Shown piece by piece: positions 32,711-41,645 of a DNA stretch of 54,235 nt. The translations under genes and the position numbers were made by a program. Source of the DNA: Bacteroidota bacterium (GTDB lineage: Bacteria; Bacteroidota; Bacteroidia; Chitinophagales; Chitinophagaceae); contig JAFDXH010000208.1 in the NCBI GenBank assembly GCA_018268075.1, forward strand, positions 1 to 54,235, read 5' to 3'. Each line of letters starts with the position of its first letter. Position 1 is the stretch's first letter. The notes below the pieces were generated by a model. The model was not told the DNA's origin, made no database searches, and saw nothing but the letters and a program-made list of their open reading frames with translations.

Positions 32711-33622
32711 ATGATGATACCACTATTCCGATCTATAAAATATTTTTCCACTGTAAAATATCTCAGGCAGTTAATGACTCTATTTTGCCTCTTGTGGTCA
32801 GTTAATCTTTTGGCTCAGGAAAATATTACCATGGCATCATGGAATCTTGAAAATTTTGGAAAATCAAAGAGCGATAGTGTAATCAATTTTATAGCGAACA
32901 CCCTTCAAGATTTTGATGTGATAGCTATTCAGGAGGTAGTGGCGGGGTATGGTGGGGCGCAGGCTGTAGCTCGATTGAATGATGCACTTAATAGAAAGGG
33001 CAGCAAATGGGACTATAGTATTAGCGAGCCTACAAGTGGAGAAAATTCTTACAAAAGAGAGCGCTATGCTTTTTTATGGAAGCCAGCCCGCTTACAATTA
33101 ATAGGAAAGCCTTGGCTGGAGAAGCAGTATGAAATAGAAATAAACAGGGAGCCCTTTTTCGCCACTTTTGCCGTAAATGGAAAACAATTCACAATTGTCA
33201 ATTTTCACGCTATTACGAAGAAAATGCAGCCGGAAACAGAAATAAAATACTTTAAATTTTTACCAGCCGAATATCCTGATTTGAATTTAGTTTTTTGTGG
33301 TGATTTTAATTGCCCCCAATCTCATACTGTATTCAATCCTTTAAAAAAAATGGGGTATTCGCCCATTTTTACTGGACAGAAAACTTCTCTAAAAATGAGC
33401 TGCATTGGTACAGAATGCCTGGCTTCAGAATTTGATAATATTTTTTATCATGAAGAGAAAATCAATTTTGTAAGTTCCGGAATCATTCCTTTTTATGAAG
33501 CTTTTATCAGTGTAGAAGATGCAAGAATTGTTTCGGATCATGTTCCTATATGGTTTGAGTTTGCATTAGGTAAGTATGCAAATAATATTAACCCAAGCAG
33601 AAGTGATAACGGATATAAATAG
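32711..33622 (+). CDS. Endonuclease/exonuclease/phosphatase family protein
   Basis: This 303-residue protein of the EEP (DNase I-like) fold has an N-terminal hydrophobic segment (LRQLMTLFCLLWSVNLLAQ) that looks like a signal peptide, so it is probably exported. Fold motifs are MASWNLENFG, the catalytic Glu in IAIQEVV, FVNFHAI-type strand TIVNFHAITKK, FCGDFNCPQSH with the Asp/Asn pair, and the C-terminal SDHVPIWFEF with the catalytic His. The likely activity is metal-dependent cleavage of phosphodiesters, as an extracellular nuclease or phosphatase. The substrate is not predictable. A second ATG follows the first directly. Confidence 0.82.
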   Translation: MMIPLFRSIKYFSTVKYLRQLMTLFCLLWSVNLLAQENITMASWNLENFGKSKSDSVINFIANTLQDFDVIAIQEVVAGYGGAQAVARLNDALNRKGSKWDYSISEPTSGENSYKRERYAFLWKPARLQLIGKPWLEKQYEIEINREPFFATFAVNGKQFTIVNFHAITKKMQPETEIKYFKFLPAEYPDLNLVFCGDFNCPQSHTVFNPLKKMGYSPIFTGQKTSLKMSCIGTECLASEFDNIFYHEEKINFVSSGIIPFYEAFISVEDARIVSDHVPIWFEFALGKYANNINPSRSDNGYK

Positions 33623-33700
33623 CGATGGCTCTTTATACAGGCAGGAAACAAAGCTGCCCTGCTTTTGCGGGTTGGTAAATTTTACCCAACATCCTGATAG

Positions 33701-33772
33701 TGGCCTCGCCAGGAATCGAACCTGGATCTGGAGCTTCGGAAACTCTTATACTATCCATTGTACTACGAGGCC
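33701..33772 (-). tRNA. tRNA-Arg (anticodon CCG)
   Basis: On the minus strand a standard cloverleaf forms: acceptor GGCCTCG/CGAGGCC, D-stem GTAC/GTAT and anticodon loop TTCCGAA (anticodon CCG, reading CGG). The T-loop is TTCGATT within CCAGG/CCTGG, and A is the discriminator. The first anticodon-stem pair is an A-C mismatch. CCA is not encoded. This is a useful internal control for the unusual RNA at 3485-3656. Confidence 0.93.
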
Positions 33773-33855
33773 AGATTTGTTGATTTAAAATCGTGCAATA
33801 TTAAATACTAATTATTAATTTGTTCTAAAGGAAAAAAAATAGTGTAGGAAAAAAG

Positions 33856-34440
33856 CTACTTTCCCTTACTTAGCCTTGTCCTGATACGGCTTAGGGTTTC
33901 TACCGTCATTCCAAGAAACCCGGCTACATATTTTAGCGGAATCCTGTTAATCAGATGGCCACGTGTCTTTAAAAAATATTCATATTTCAGGTCGGCGTTT
34001 GAAAGCCTGTTCAGAAAAGTGCGCTCTTCGGCATCGCAGTAATATTGTGCCAATAATATCCTGCCCAACTTATTAAACTCCACAAAATTATCGAATAGGT
34101 AGTTTAGGTTTTTCTGAGAAAATTGTAACACCTCACTGTCTTCCAGTGCTTGTACCTGCTCTTGGGTCACCTGTTCTAAAAGAAAGCTTCTAATGGCAGA
34201 AACCAGTTCGCCCTCAGCCGTAAGCCAGGTGGTTATTTCGCCTTTCCCTTCTTTAATAAAACCTCTGAAAACGCCCTTTTGTACAAAATATATCTCTTTA
34301 CAAACAGTTCCCGGGCTTATTAAAATTGCTCCCTTTTCAACTTTGAGAGAGACAACATTTTTTTCTATATAGTCTAATATTTCCTTGTTTTGATTTCCAA
34401 ACTGGTTAAGCAAATCGGTAACTGAAAGAATACAATTCAT
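33856..34440 (-). CDS. Crp/Fnr-family transcriptional regulator
   Basis: This 194-residue protein has an N-terminal cyclic-nucleotide-binding-like beta-roll (about 25-115: VSLKVEKGAILISPGTVCKE and EIYFVQKGVFRGF). A long helix and a short C-terminal helix-turn-helix follow (IPLKYVAGFLGMTVETLSRI). This matches the large Bacteroidota group of Crp-like regulators. The classic cAMP-phosphate-binding arginine is not obvious, so the effector is unknown. Its start codon overlaps the stop of the small membrane protein gene upstream, and it is downstream of the SSS/GH53 cluster on the same strand, so it may sense or control that cluster. Confidence 0.82.
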   Translation of the reverse strand: MNCILSVTDLLNQFGNQNKEILDYIEKNVVSLKVEKGAILISPGTVCKEIYFVQKGVFRGFIKEGKGEITTWLTAEGELVSAIRSFLLEQVTQEQVQALEDSEVLQFSQKNLNYLFDNFVEFNKLGRILLAQYYCDAEERTFLNRLSNADLKYEYFLKTRGHLINRIPLKYVAGFLGMTVETLSRIRTRLSKGK

Positions 34441-34643
34441 TATAAAATATCTTTAGGCCTTTTACCGCGCGACAGAATCAGCATGATAACAGCAAATACT
34501 ATAAAGGCTAAACTGCTATATAAATTTACGTTTGCATTAAATCCTACCGTTGTTGTGGCTATTAGTGAATGTATTAAAAGTAACAATCCTATGGCAAGAA
34601 AAAAAATACCGATAACAAAACGAAGGTCGAAAAGCTTTTTCAT
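34440..34643 (-). CDS. Small two-helix membrane protein (67 aa)
   Basis: I do not recognise the family. It has two membrane helices (FVIGIFFLAIGLLLLIHSLI and LYSSLAFIVFAVIMLILS) joined by a short polar loop, and a basic cytoplasmic tail (RGKRPKDIL). The stop overlaps the first base of the Crp-family start (ATGA-type overlap), so translation is coupled. It lies 83 bp after the SSS symporter gene. It may be a small auxiliary subunit, but that is inference. Confidence 0.6.
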   Translation of the reverse strand: MKKLFDLRFVIGIFFLAIGLLLLIHSLIATTTVGFNANVNLYSSLAFIVFAVIMLILSRGKRPKDIL

Positions 34644-34726
34644 AACTAATTTTTTTAATTTTTTAACACAAAAAGAATACTCCTCCTAAGGTTTTTAAAT
34701 CAATTATTTCTTGGTGCATCATTGCC

Positions 34727-36385
34727 TCAATAAAAGATAATATTAAAAATAAGCGTAATCGCTAATACCAGAATACCTAACCACAATGGGTTCTTATACC
34801 ATACACGATTTTCGTCTTTAATGCGCGGTGTAAGGCTGTACACCAGGCCTACCAATTGTGCATCTTCTTTTCTCTTTGTAAAAAGGCTGATGATTGCAGT
34901 AACTAAAAAGCAAACAAGAAATGATATCCAGGCAATATTAAAAGCCTGGCTGGTGCCTGAATAAAATGTATGCAGATTAGCGATCATACCGCCTTTTCCC
35001 TCAGCAGTTGTAAGGCCGTAGGTTAATGCCGCAGAACCGGTGCCGGTAAGCAAACCCCAGAATGCTCCATTGGATGTTGTCTTTTTCCAAAACATGCCAA
35101 GAAAAAATGTAGCAAATAATGGTGCATTCACAAAACTAAATACAAGCTGCAACAGATCCATAATACTATTGAAACCCCGTGCTACATAGGCAGTAATGAC
35201 CGACAATAAAATACCGGCGATGGTGGTAAATTTCCCCACATACAAATAATGCTTCTCGCTTGCATTCTTTTTAATATGGCTCTGGTAAATATCAAATGTA
35301 AATACGGTATTAAACGCTGTAACATTGCCCGCCATGCCCGACATAAAGCTTGCAATAAGTGCAGTGATGCCTACGCCAAGAATACCACTGGGATATAGCT
35401 TGGACAATAGCAGAGGCAAGGTCATGTTATAATCAGTCTGGCCATTTGCATTTAGTGGCAGTTCAAAGCCGGCAAATTGTTTTTGCAATGCAAGAATAAT
35501 GATGCCTGGCAAAATAACGATAAGCGGCATAAATATCTTAGGCAGCGCCGCTATGATAGGCGTGCGGCGCGCATCATTTAAGTTGTGTGATATCATGGCA
35601 CGCTGCACCACTAAAAAATCGGTACACCAATATCCGAATGCTAACACGAACCCTAACCCGAAAATCATGCTAAAGGCATCTGTACCCATTGGATTGGTAG
35701 AAGCGCTACCCATCCCCTTCCATAAATGGAGCTTGGCATTATCCACATTGTGCAAAATACCCTCAAGGCCGCCCGCTTGGTGAAAGCCAATGAATACCAA
35801 AGGGGCAATGCCCAGAACTATCAAAAAGAATTGTAGCACTTCATTATACACTGCACTGGTAAGGCCACCCAGAAAAGTATAAACTAATACAATCCCCGCC
35901 GCACACCAGATAGAGAAATTAAAATCCCATCCGAGAATGGTTTGCATGAGCATAGCTAATGCATATAAAGAAATGCCTGATGAAAAAATAGTCATCACAG
36001 CAAAGGTGAGTGCATTGAAAGATCGCGTCTTCTCATCAAAGCGCAATTTCAAATACTCCGGCACACTACGCGCTTTGCTGCCATAATAAAAGGGCATCAT
36101 AAAAATACCAAGAAAAACCATCGCGAAAGCCGCACCCAGCCAATAAAAGTGAGCAGTGTACCAGCCATATTTTGCCCCATTGGCAGCCATGCCTAATACT
36201 TCCTGCGCGCCCAGATTGGCCGAAATAAACGCAAGGCTCGTTATCCACAATGGGATACTTCGGTTGCTCATCAGAAAATCATTTCCTGTTTTTATTTTCT
36301 TTTTCAATAAGAAGCCGATTCCTATTACAAAAAGAAAATAAATGCCAATGATTGAATAATCAATACCACCCAGGCCTATATGCAT
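34727..36385 (-). CDS. Sodium:solute symporter (SSS family), sugar type
   Basis: This 552-residue permease has about 14 helices. The N-terminal helix-rich start (IDYSIIGIYFLFVIGIGFLL) and SFISANLGAQEVLGMAANGAKY match SglT/SGLT-type sugar symporters of the SSS family. The sodium-site region SGMAGNVTAFNTVFTFDIYQ is a strong SSS signature. It is encoded 8 bp downstream of a GH53 galactanase gene, so galactose or galacto-oligosaccharide import is likely. That is inferred from context rather than from the binding residues. Confidence 0.9.
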   Translation of the reverse strand: MHIGLGGIDYSIIGIYFLFVIGIGFLLKKKIKTGNDFLMSNRSIPLWITSLAFISANLGAQEVLGMAANGAKYGWYTAHFYWLGAAFAMVFLGIFMMPFYYGSKARSVPEYLKLRFDEKTRSFNALTFAVMTIFSSGISLYALAMLMQTILGWDFNFSIWCAAGIVLVYTFLGGLTSAVYNEVLQFFLIVLGIAPLVFIGFHQAGGLEGILHNVDNAKLHLWKGMGSASTNPMGTDAFSMIFGLGFVLAFGYWCTDFLVVQRAMISHNLNDARRTPIIAALPKIFMPLIVILPGIIILALQKQFAGFELPLNANGQTDYNMTLPLLLSKLYPSGILGVGITALIASFMSGMAGNVTAFNTVFTFDIYQSHIKKNASEKHYLYVGKFTTIAGILLSVITAYVARGFNSIMDLLQLVFSFVNAPLFATFFLGMFWKKTTSNGAFWGLLTGTGSAALTYGLTTAEGKGGMIANLHTFYSGTSQAFNIAWISFLVCFLVTAIISLFTKRKEDAQLVGLVYSLTPRIKDENRVWYKNPLWLGILVLAITLIFNIIFY

Positions 36386-36393
36386 ATTGTTAG

Positions 36394-37866
36394 TTATTTA
36401 TTTTTGGACAAAAATTTTTGGGCAATTTCATCATAATAATAAAGAAATTTATTGGCGTTACCATCTTTATTAAAAATACTTTCCCAGGTGCTTAAGGGCT
36501 CCCAAATAAATGTGCCTTTCATCTGGCTGCCCGCCATTGAAAAAGCTATTTGATTTACTTCTTTCTTAACCTGTGAATATTCTGCTACGATTACCGGCTT
36601 TTGATATTTGCGATACAATATATTTATATTCCTTTTCAGATCAACTAATGTGCCGTGCCACTTAGGATAATAAGAAAGGCCAATTACATCAAAATTTACT
36701 TGCCTGGCCTGCATATAATTTATAAAATTTTCTGACTCCTCGTTTTGCCCACCTAAGGCAAGGTGCAGCAGTGTCACTATTGCGGGGTCAATTTTCTTTA
36801 CTGCCGCCATGCCGGCATTTAATAAAGTGGCTAGGTTATTTAAATGCTGCACACTTCCTTCCGGCCAGAGTATGCCATGGTTAATTTCATTTCCTGTTTG
36901 TACCATGTCTGGTAAAGTGCCTTGCGCTTTCAACTTTTCTAAAACCTCATACGTATAATCAAATACTGTTTTAGAAAGAGCGTCCATATTGAGCGTCCGC
37001 CAGGATTGTGGCTTGTATTGCTTTCCCGGGTCGGCCCATGTATCGCTGTAATGAAAATCTAGAAGGAATTTCATTCCTGCCCCCTTTATTCTTTTAGCCA
37101 TCTTCAGTGTTTGCTCCAGATTACAAAAGCCCTTGCCAGGCGAATAGCCACTATCGTTATCCGGGCTAACAAATAAGCGTAAACGAATAAAATTAAACCC
37201 ATGGTTTTTTAATATTTCTAATACATCTCTTTCGTTTCCTTTATCAGAGAAGCGAATACCGTTGGCCTCCAACTCAGGCAGGTAGGAAATGTCTGCGCCC
37301 AATATTTTACCCTCGAGTTTGGCAGTTGATTTTAAATGTAATTTCGAAAAAATATAAGAATCGTTTTGGGTAAGCACTGCCTGATTTGGCCGAATGGTAA
37401 TAATGTCCGTACCGCCTTCCCATAGGCCCTTTGCACTTGCTTTAAATTTTATAAACCCCGGCCGAATACCTGACTGAAGAATTACTTGGCATCTTCCATG
37501 AAACGCAGCCACCTGCCATACACCATCATAAATTGTGTTGGGCATCTGCTTGTGCTTGTTTTCATTGCTTACGCTTAATATTTTTGCATCGCCTTCCAGG
37601 TGTAATTGAATTAAATTGTCCGCATTTGGCACTTCGTGCCCTTCTTTATCTATAATACTAATATCAATTACTGCAACATCCTTTCCATCCGCTAACAAGG
37701 TGGTTTTATAGGGTGTTACTACCACCTCTGCCGGCTTACCCGCCACAGTACTTGCAAAATGAAATGTATTGTTGATATCCATATTCATCTTAACTTCTTG
37801 GGGCAGAAAAGAAAAATGAATTACGCTGGTGATGAAGAAAAGAAAAAGAAAATTCTTAAATCCCAT
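36394..37866 (-). CDS. GH53 endo-beta-1,4-galactanase with N-terminal Ig-like domain
   Basis: This 490-residue secreted enzyme cleaves beta-1,4-galactan, the side chain of pectin (rhamnogalacturonan I) and arabinogalactan type I. A signal peptide (about 1-20) is followed by an Ig-like bacterial domain (about 45-165; LLADGKDVAVIDISIIDKEG) of the type found in GH2/GH53 proteins. The GH53 barrel follows: ADISYLPELEANGIRFSDKG, FLLDFHYSDTWADPGKQ, acid/base Glu in VQTGNEINHGILWPEGS, and nucleophile Glu in VIVAEYSQ. Both catalytic residues are present. It is 8 bp upstream of the SSS symporter and 205 bp after a second GH53 gene. Confidence 0.92.
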   Translation of the reverse strand: MGFKNFLFLFFITSVIHFSFLPQEVKMNMDINNTFHFASTVAGKPAEVVVTPYKTTLLADGKDVAVIDISIIDKEGHEVPNADNLIQLHLEGDAKILSVSNENKHKQMPNTIYDGVWQVAAFHGRCQVILQSGIRPGFIKFKASAKGLWEGGTDIITIRPNQAVLTQNDSYIFSKLHLKSTAKLEGKILGADISYLPELEANGIRFSDKGNERDVLEILKNHGFNFIRLRLFVSPDNDSGYSPGKGFCNLEQTLKMAKRIKGAGMKFLLDFHYSDTWADPGKQYKPQSWRTLNMDALSKTVFDYTYEVLEKLKAQGTLPDMVQTGNEINHGILWPEGSVQHLNNLATLLNAGMAAVKKIDPAIVTLLHLALGGQNEESENFINYMQARQVNFDVIGLSYYPKWHGTLVDLKRNINILYRKYQKPVIVAEYSQVKKEVNQIAFSMAGSQMKGTFIWEPLSTWESIFNKDGNANKFLYYYDEIAQKFLSKNK

Positions 37867-38070
37867 CTCATTATAAATTTAAAAATGAATCAATTGCATA
37901 CAAGTCCCCTTCTCAACTTACGCTGCTTTTTATTTTGCATCCCTGCATTTTTCAAAGCTATTAAGGAATTGGTAAGTTTTAGTCAGGGAAGTTAATACTT
38001 CATAGGCTTACAAGCAACGATCGCTTTTTCAGACGATAGTACCTGCCCATAATCAACCTTACAAAACAAC

Positions 38071-39099
38071 CTATTGAAATCCGTCTAACGCAGAAGTAGG
38101 GCGGCCATCTGTCCAAAAGGCTCCCAAGCCATAACCAGCAAAATTATTATAACATTCAGGCTCCCAATATAACACCCCCAGGCCTTTATTGCCCGATAAA
38201 GACTTTGTTTTACTCACAATATCTGCTATAAATTTTTTGCATTCCGATGAATCAGTTACGGGCATTCCTATTTCGCAAATCATAACAGGTTTGTTATACC
38301 GGCTTACCATGTCATTCATATTTGATAAGCACTGCGAGTTTAATTGCGGCCAACTTGCGGCAGAAGGATATAGCGACATACCAATCACATCCCATTTGGC
38401 GCCATTATTTTTTAGCCCGTCAAACATCCAACGAAAAAGCGAGTTATCTTCACCGTTAGATACATGCACTATCACCGAAGTAGATGGAAATACTGCTTTG
38501 GCTGCATCATAGCCTGCATTCACAAACATTGCAAAATTGGCCATATTATCTGAGGCTTTGCCTTCGGGCCACAGCATACCATTGTTAGTTTCGTTTCCTA
38601 CTTGTACCCATTCTGGAAAAACATTATTCTGCTTAAGAAGCGTAAGCACGGTGGTTGTATAATCTTTTATAGAGGTTGATAGCTGTGCAACGCTTTCATT
38701 CTGCCATGTTAGAGGTTTTGTTTGCTTGCCCGGATCTGCCCAGCTATCGCTATAATGAAAATCAATTAATATCCTGAATCCTGCATTTTTTGCCCGAATA
38801 GCCTTTGCCAACAAGTCGGCAGTATTGCACCACCCATCAGTAGGGTTTACCCAAGCACGCAGGCGAATGGTATTCATGCCAAGGTCTTTTAAAATAGCAA
38901 GCAGGTCTTGCTGTACTCCACTCTTGTTATAAAATTTAATTCCCTGAGATTCCATTTGGGTAACCCAGCTTACATCGGCCCCCTTAGCAAAAATAGTTAA
39001 TACCGGGGGCTCTATTATGGGGCCCGTAGTAGTGGGCTTTTTACTACAAGAGAAAAGCAACACTATCAGAAAAAGAAAGCCGGAGTTGGAGAATTTCAT
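38071..39099 (-). CDS. GH53 endo-beta-1,4-galactanase lipoprotein
   Basis: This ~342-residue lipoprotein has a type II signal (MKFSNSGFLFLIVLLFSC, lipobox Cys18), so it probably sits on the outer membrane. The GH53 barrel starts almost at once: KGADVSWVTQMESQGIKFYN, ILIDFHYSDSWADPGKQT, acid/base Glu in VQVGNETNNGMLWPEG, and nucleophile Glu in VMICEIGMPV. It lacks the Ig-like domain of its neighbour. The frame opens at 39132, but ATG at 39099 gives a proper lipoprotein signal. A surface enzyme plus a domain-bearing exported enzyme suggests stepwise galactan cutting. Confidence 0.92.
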   Translation of the reverse strand: MKFSNSGFLFLIVLLFSCSKKPTTTGPIIEPPVLTIFAKGADVSWVTQMESQGIKFYNKSGVQQDLLAILKDLGMNTIRLRAWVNPTDGWCNTADLLAKAIRAKNAGFRILIDFHYSDSWADPGKQTKPLTWQNESVAQLSTSIKDYTTTVLTLLKQNNVFPEWVQVGNETNNGMLWPEGKASDNMANFAMFVNAGYDAAKAVFPSTSVIVHVSNGEDNSLFRWMFDGLKNNGAKWDVIGMSLYPSAASWPQLNSQCLSNMNDMVSRYNKPVMICEIGMPVTDSSECKKFIADIVSKTKSLSGNKGLGVLYWEPECYNNFAGYGLGAFWTDGRPTSALDGFQ

Positions 39100-39258
39100 A
39101 GCGCAAAAAAAGTTTTTCGTTCTGGAATACACTCATATAATGCCATTCCAAAATTAGCAAAAAATATTAGCTTGATTGCGCAGTTCTGAATATCTCTCGG
39201 TCGTTTTCCCAAAAGCAGAAGATAAAAAGTCTATCTTCTTGAATGTGGCAGGCTTTGT

Positions 39259-41196
39259 TTAAAAAGCCCACTTAATTCCGCCGGTAAAATTAAAGCCCTT
39301 GGTAGTATATCCTCTGGTTACAAAATATTCCTGATCTGTAATATTTTGCAGATTAAAATATAGGGTAAGAGATTTGATCACATCATATTGTGCATTTAGC
39401 CCAAGCGTATAGTATCCCTTTAATTCAAAAGGCGCTGCCATATATCTCGGTTCAAATGATTTACTGGCAGTTCTAAGGTTTGCTGATACAAAAAGCTGCT
39501 TTAATGGTTGATAGCTTAGGGTAGCATTTACCACATGTTCGGGCCGCTTGTATAAATTATAAAAGCTTGTATCCTTAGGGCCACCATTGGCTGTAGTAAT
39601 TTCTCCTTTTACAAAAGTATAGTTTGCAGATACCTTGATCTGGCTATTAATAGGCAATGAAAACTGTAGCTCTACACCATAATCATGTTGCTTATCGCCA
39701 TTGATATAGTAGCTTGCATACGGTGGCACAGATTGGCTATAAAAAAGAAAAACATCCTTTCCGTTTCTCACAAACCCATTTATACCTGCATTTAATTTTT
39801 CAGAAAAATATTGAACACCCATTTCATAGCTGGTAGTTGTTTCTGGTTTTAATTTTTTATTCCCATATTCGGAATACAACTGATAGATAGAGGGCACCCG
39901 ATACCCAGACGAAATACTTGCATAAATTTTATATTTCTTTTTTATTAGAAAAAACGGATTAAGCGAAGATGTATAATTGGTGCCGTAAATGCTGTGGTGA
40001 TTCCATCGGCTGCCAACTTCCATATTAAATCCTGAATTTGACTTGATATTCACAGAGGCATAAAGACTATATTGGTCTGTCTTTGCGCTATCGGCAGCAA
40101 TCTCTGAGCCACCTGGGCCAAATGCAGAAATATACTTATAAGATTGAGTGGTACTGTTGTTTCTATAATCAATACCTGAAAGAAATTCTACATTTTTACT
40201 AAGGTTAATCGAAGCATAAACTTCTGCAAAATGGGAGTTGCCGGTGTATTTTCCCCGCTGGTATTTTGCAAAACCACCCACATCTGTAGAGTCATCAATA
40301 AAACTTCGTAACACATGATCGTAGCTATATTGAAGCCTTACAAAACCGTTTGTAAGTTTGTAATCCATGTAAAAGCCTGCAACAGTATTTTTATTATGAT
40401 AGGTATAATCTTTGTCATCTGTAAATGCGCCGGCATCCAAATCGGCTTTGTTGCTATTATATTTTCCAAATAAATGCAGTGTGGTTTTCTTGAAAGGGGT
40501 GAACCCTACATCACCAAAAAGGGCATCTTGGCCAAAGCCATCCTTATCAAACCCAGCAGTATGCGTGGAGTCGTAAGCAGATGAAAAACCTTTGCTCTTC
40601 GTTTTGCTATAGGAAATAAAATACGTTTGTCCCTTACCGTTAGAGCCACTAAGGCTTATCGCACCTTTGTAAGTACCATAGCTTCCCGCAGAAAGGTGCA
40701 AGGCAGCATTAAAAGGCCCCGCACTTTGTTTCTTAGTAATAATATTGATTACTCCGGCTACAGCATCTGAGCCATACAGTGTAGATTGAGCGCCTTTTAA
40801 TACCTCAATACGCTCTATATTATTTAGGGCAAAATTATTAAGGTCAAATTCATTTCCTATACCCGAAGCATCATACAGCGGCATCCCATTCAATAAGATC
40901 AGCGTGTTAGCCGCTGAGGCGCCCCTGGTATAAACGGTTTGGTTAGTGCCTAAATTATTTTCTGCTCCATTGATTACAATACCCGGTAATTGGTTTAGCA
41001 ATTCCGGAAGGGTTTTTCCTGAATTTCTCTTGATGTCTTCCTGTGTAATCACATTCACCACCTTTCCGGTTTCACTTTGCTTTACTGGTGTTTTAGTGGC
41101 GGTAACTATCACTTCGTTAAGTACTGTAGCCGAATCCTGTGCAGCTACAGATGTGCCTATAAGCAGGCAGATTGCCAAAAAAAATTTTTCTCTCAT
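39259..41196 (-). CDS. btuB: TonB-dependent cobalamin/corrinoid receptor, BtuB-like
   Basis: This 645-residue outer-membrane receptor has a signal peptide (about 1-19, ending SVAAQ). The plug has VLNEVIVTATKTPVKQS, LLNQLPGIVINGAENNLG, TVYTRGASAANTLILLNGMP and IERIEVLKGAQSTLYGSDAV. The barrel ends with a terminal aromatic strand (FTGGIKWAF). The protein has the size of BtuB (~600) rather than SusC. The assignment to cobalamin rests mainly on the cobalamin riboswitch directly upstream (41290-41475). Vitamin B12 would then be imported by TonB energy. Periplasmic and inner-membrane BtuCDF parts are not in the window. Confidence 0.88.
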   Translation of the reverse strand: MREKFFLAICLLIGTSVAAQDSATVLNEVIVTATKTPVKQSETGKVVNVITQEDIKRNSGKTLPELLNQLPGIVINGAENNLGTNQTVYTRGASAANTLILLNGMPLYDASGIGNEFDLNNFALNNIERIEVLKGAQSTLYGSDAVAGVINIITKKQSAGPFNAALHLSAGSYGTYKGAISLSGSNGKGQTYFISYSKTKSKGFSSAYDSTHTAGFDKDGFGQDALFGDVGFTPFKKTTLHLFGKYNSNKADLDAGAFTDDKDYTYHNKNTVAGFYMDYKLTNGFVRLQYSYDHVLRSFIDDSTDVGGFAKYQRGKYTGNSHFAEVYASINLSKNVEFLSGIDYRNNSTTQSYKYISAFGPGGSEIAADSAKTDQYSLYASVNIKSNSGFNMEVGSRWNHHSIYGTNYTSSLNPFFLIKKKYKIYASISSGYRVPSIYQLYSEYGNKKLKPETTTSYEMGVQYFSEKLNAGINGFVRNGKDVFLFYSQSVPPYASYYINGDKQHDYGVELQFSLPINSQIKVSANYTFVKGEITTANGGPKDTSFYNLYKRPEHVVNATLSYQPLKQLFVSANLRTASKSFEPRYMAAPFELKGYYTLGLNAQYDVIKSLTLYFNLQNITDQEYFVTRGYTTKGFNFTGGIKWAF

Positions 41197-41289
41197 AAAG
41201 ATCTTTTATATCCGGGAAAAATAGAGAAACATAAATGCAATAAAGCCATTTACCTCTCAGCCTTTCTCCCGAAAGCGTTGAATAATAAT

Positions 41290-41475
41290 AAGTGGCAGGT
41301 CTTCTGGCTTAATGTTTTCTTCTGCCTTCCCATCCGCGCTATGCGAACAGTGGCATGTGTTTGAAGATACCTTACTTTAATAAAATAAGGCCATTTTACA
41401 GCTACGGGGATAGCTCCGGATTTTAACCGGATTCCCATTTTAATCCTTCCCTGAAAGATATCAGGGTCAGAACCA
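41290..41475 (-). promoter_or_regulatory. Cobalamin (B12) riboswitch upstream of btuB
   Basis: Reading the minus strand 5' to 3', a hairpin CCCTGATATCTTTCAGGG opens the element, followed by GGATTAAAATGGGAATCCGG. Then come CCGGAGCTATCCCCGTAGCT and GTAA, GCCACTG, GGGAAGGC, and finally the B12-box AGCCAGAAGACCTGCCAC (41310-41293). This order and these conserved blocks are those of the adenosylcobalamin riboswitch class. A further hairpin (CTTTCGGGAGAAAG, near 41264-41278) lies between it and the gene and may be part of the expression switch. It would lower btuB expression when B12 is plentiful. Confidence 0.93.
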
Positions 41476-41484
41476 ATTATGCTG

Positions 41485-41492
41485 CAAATGTA
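41485..41492 (-). promoter_or_regulatory. Bacteroidota -7 promoter element for the riboswitch-btuB transcript
   Basis: On the minus strand the bases read TACATTTG, matching TANNTTTG. Transcription would begin about 6-8 nt downstream, right at the start of the riboswitch. Confidence 0.5.
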
Positions 41493-41645
41493 ATATTGAT
41501 TGTTCCAGATAATAAAATTTTTTTTCTCAACACCTGATTTTTCTCAGGCAATTTGAAGACCATTCATTCGGATTCAACTATTTAAGCAAACAACATTTTT
41601 AAAAAATCTGGCAAGAATAATATTTACAGAGATTTCTCTATACTA

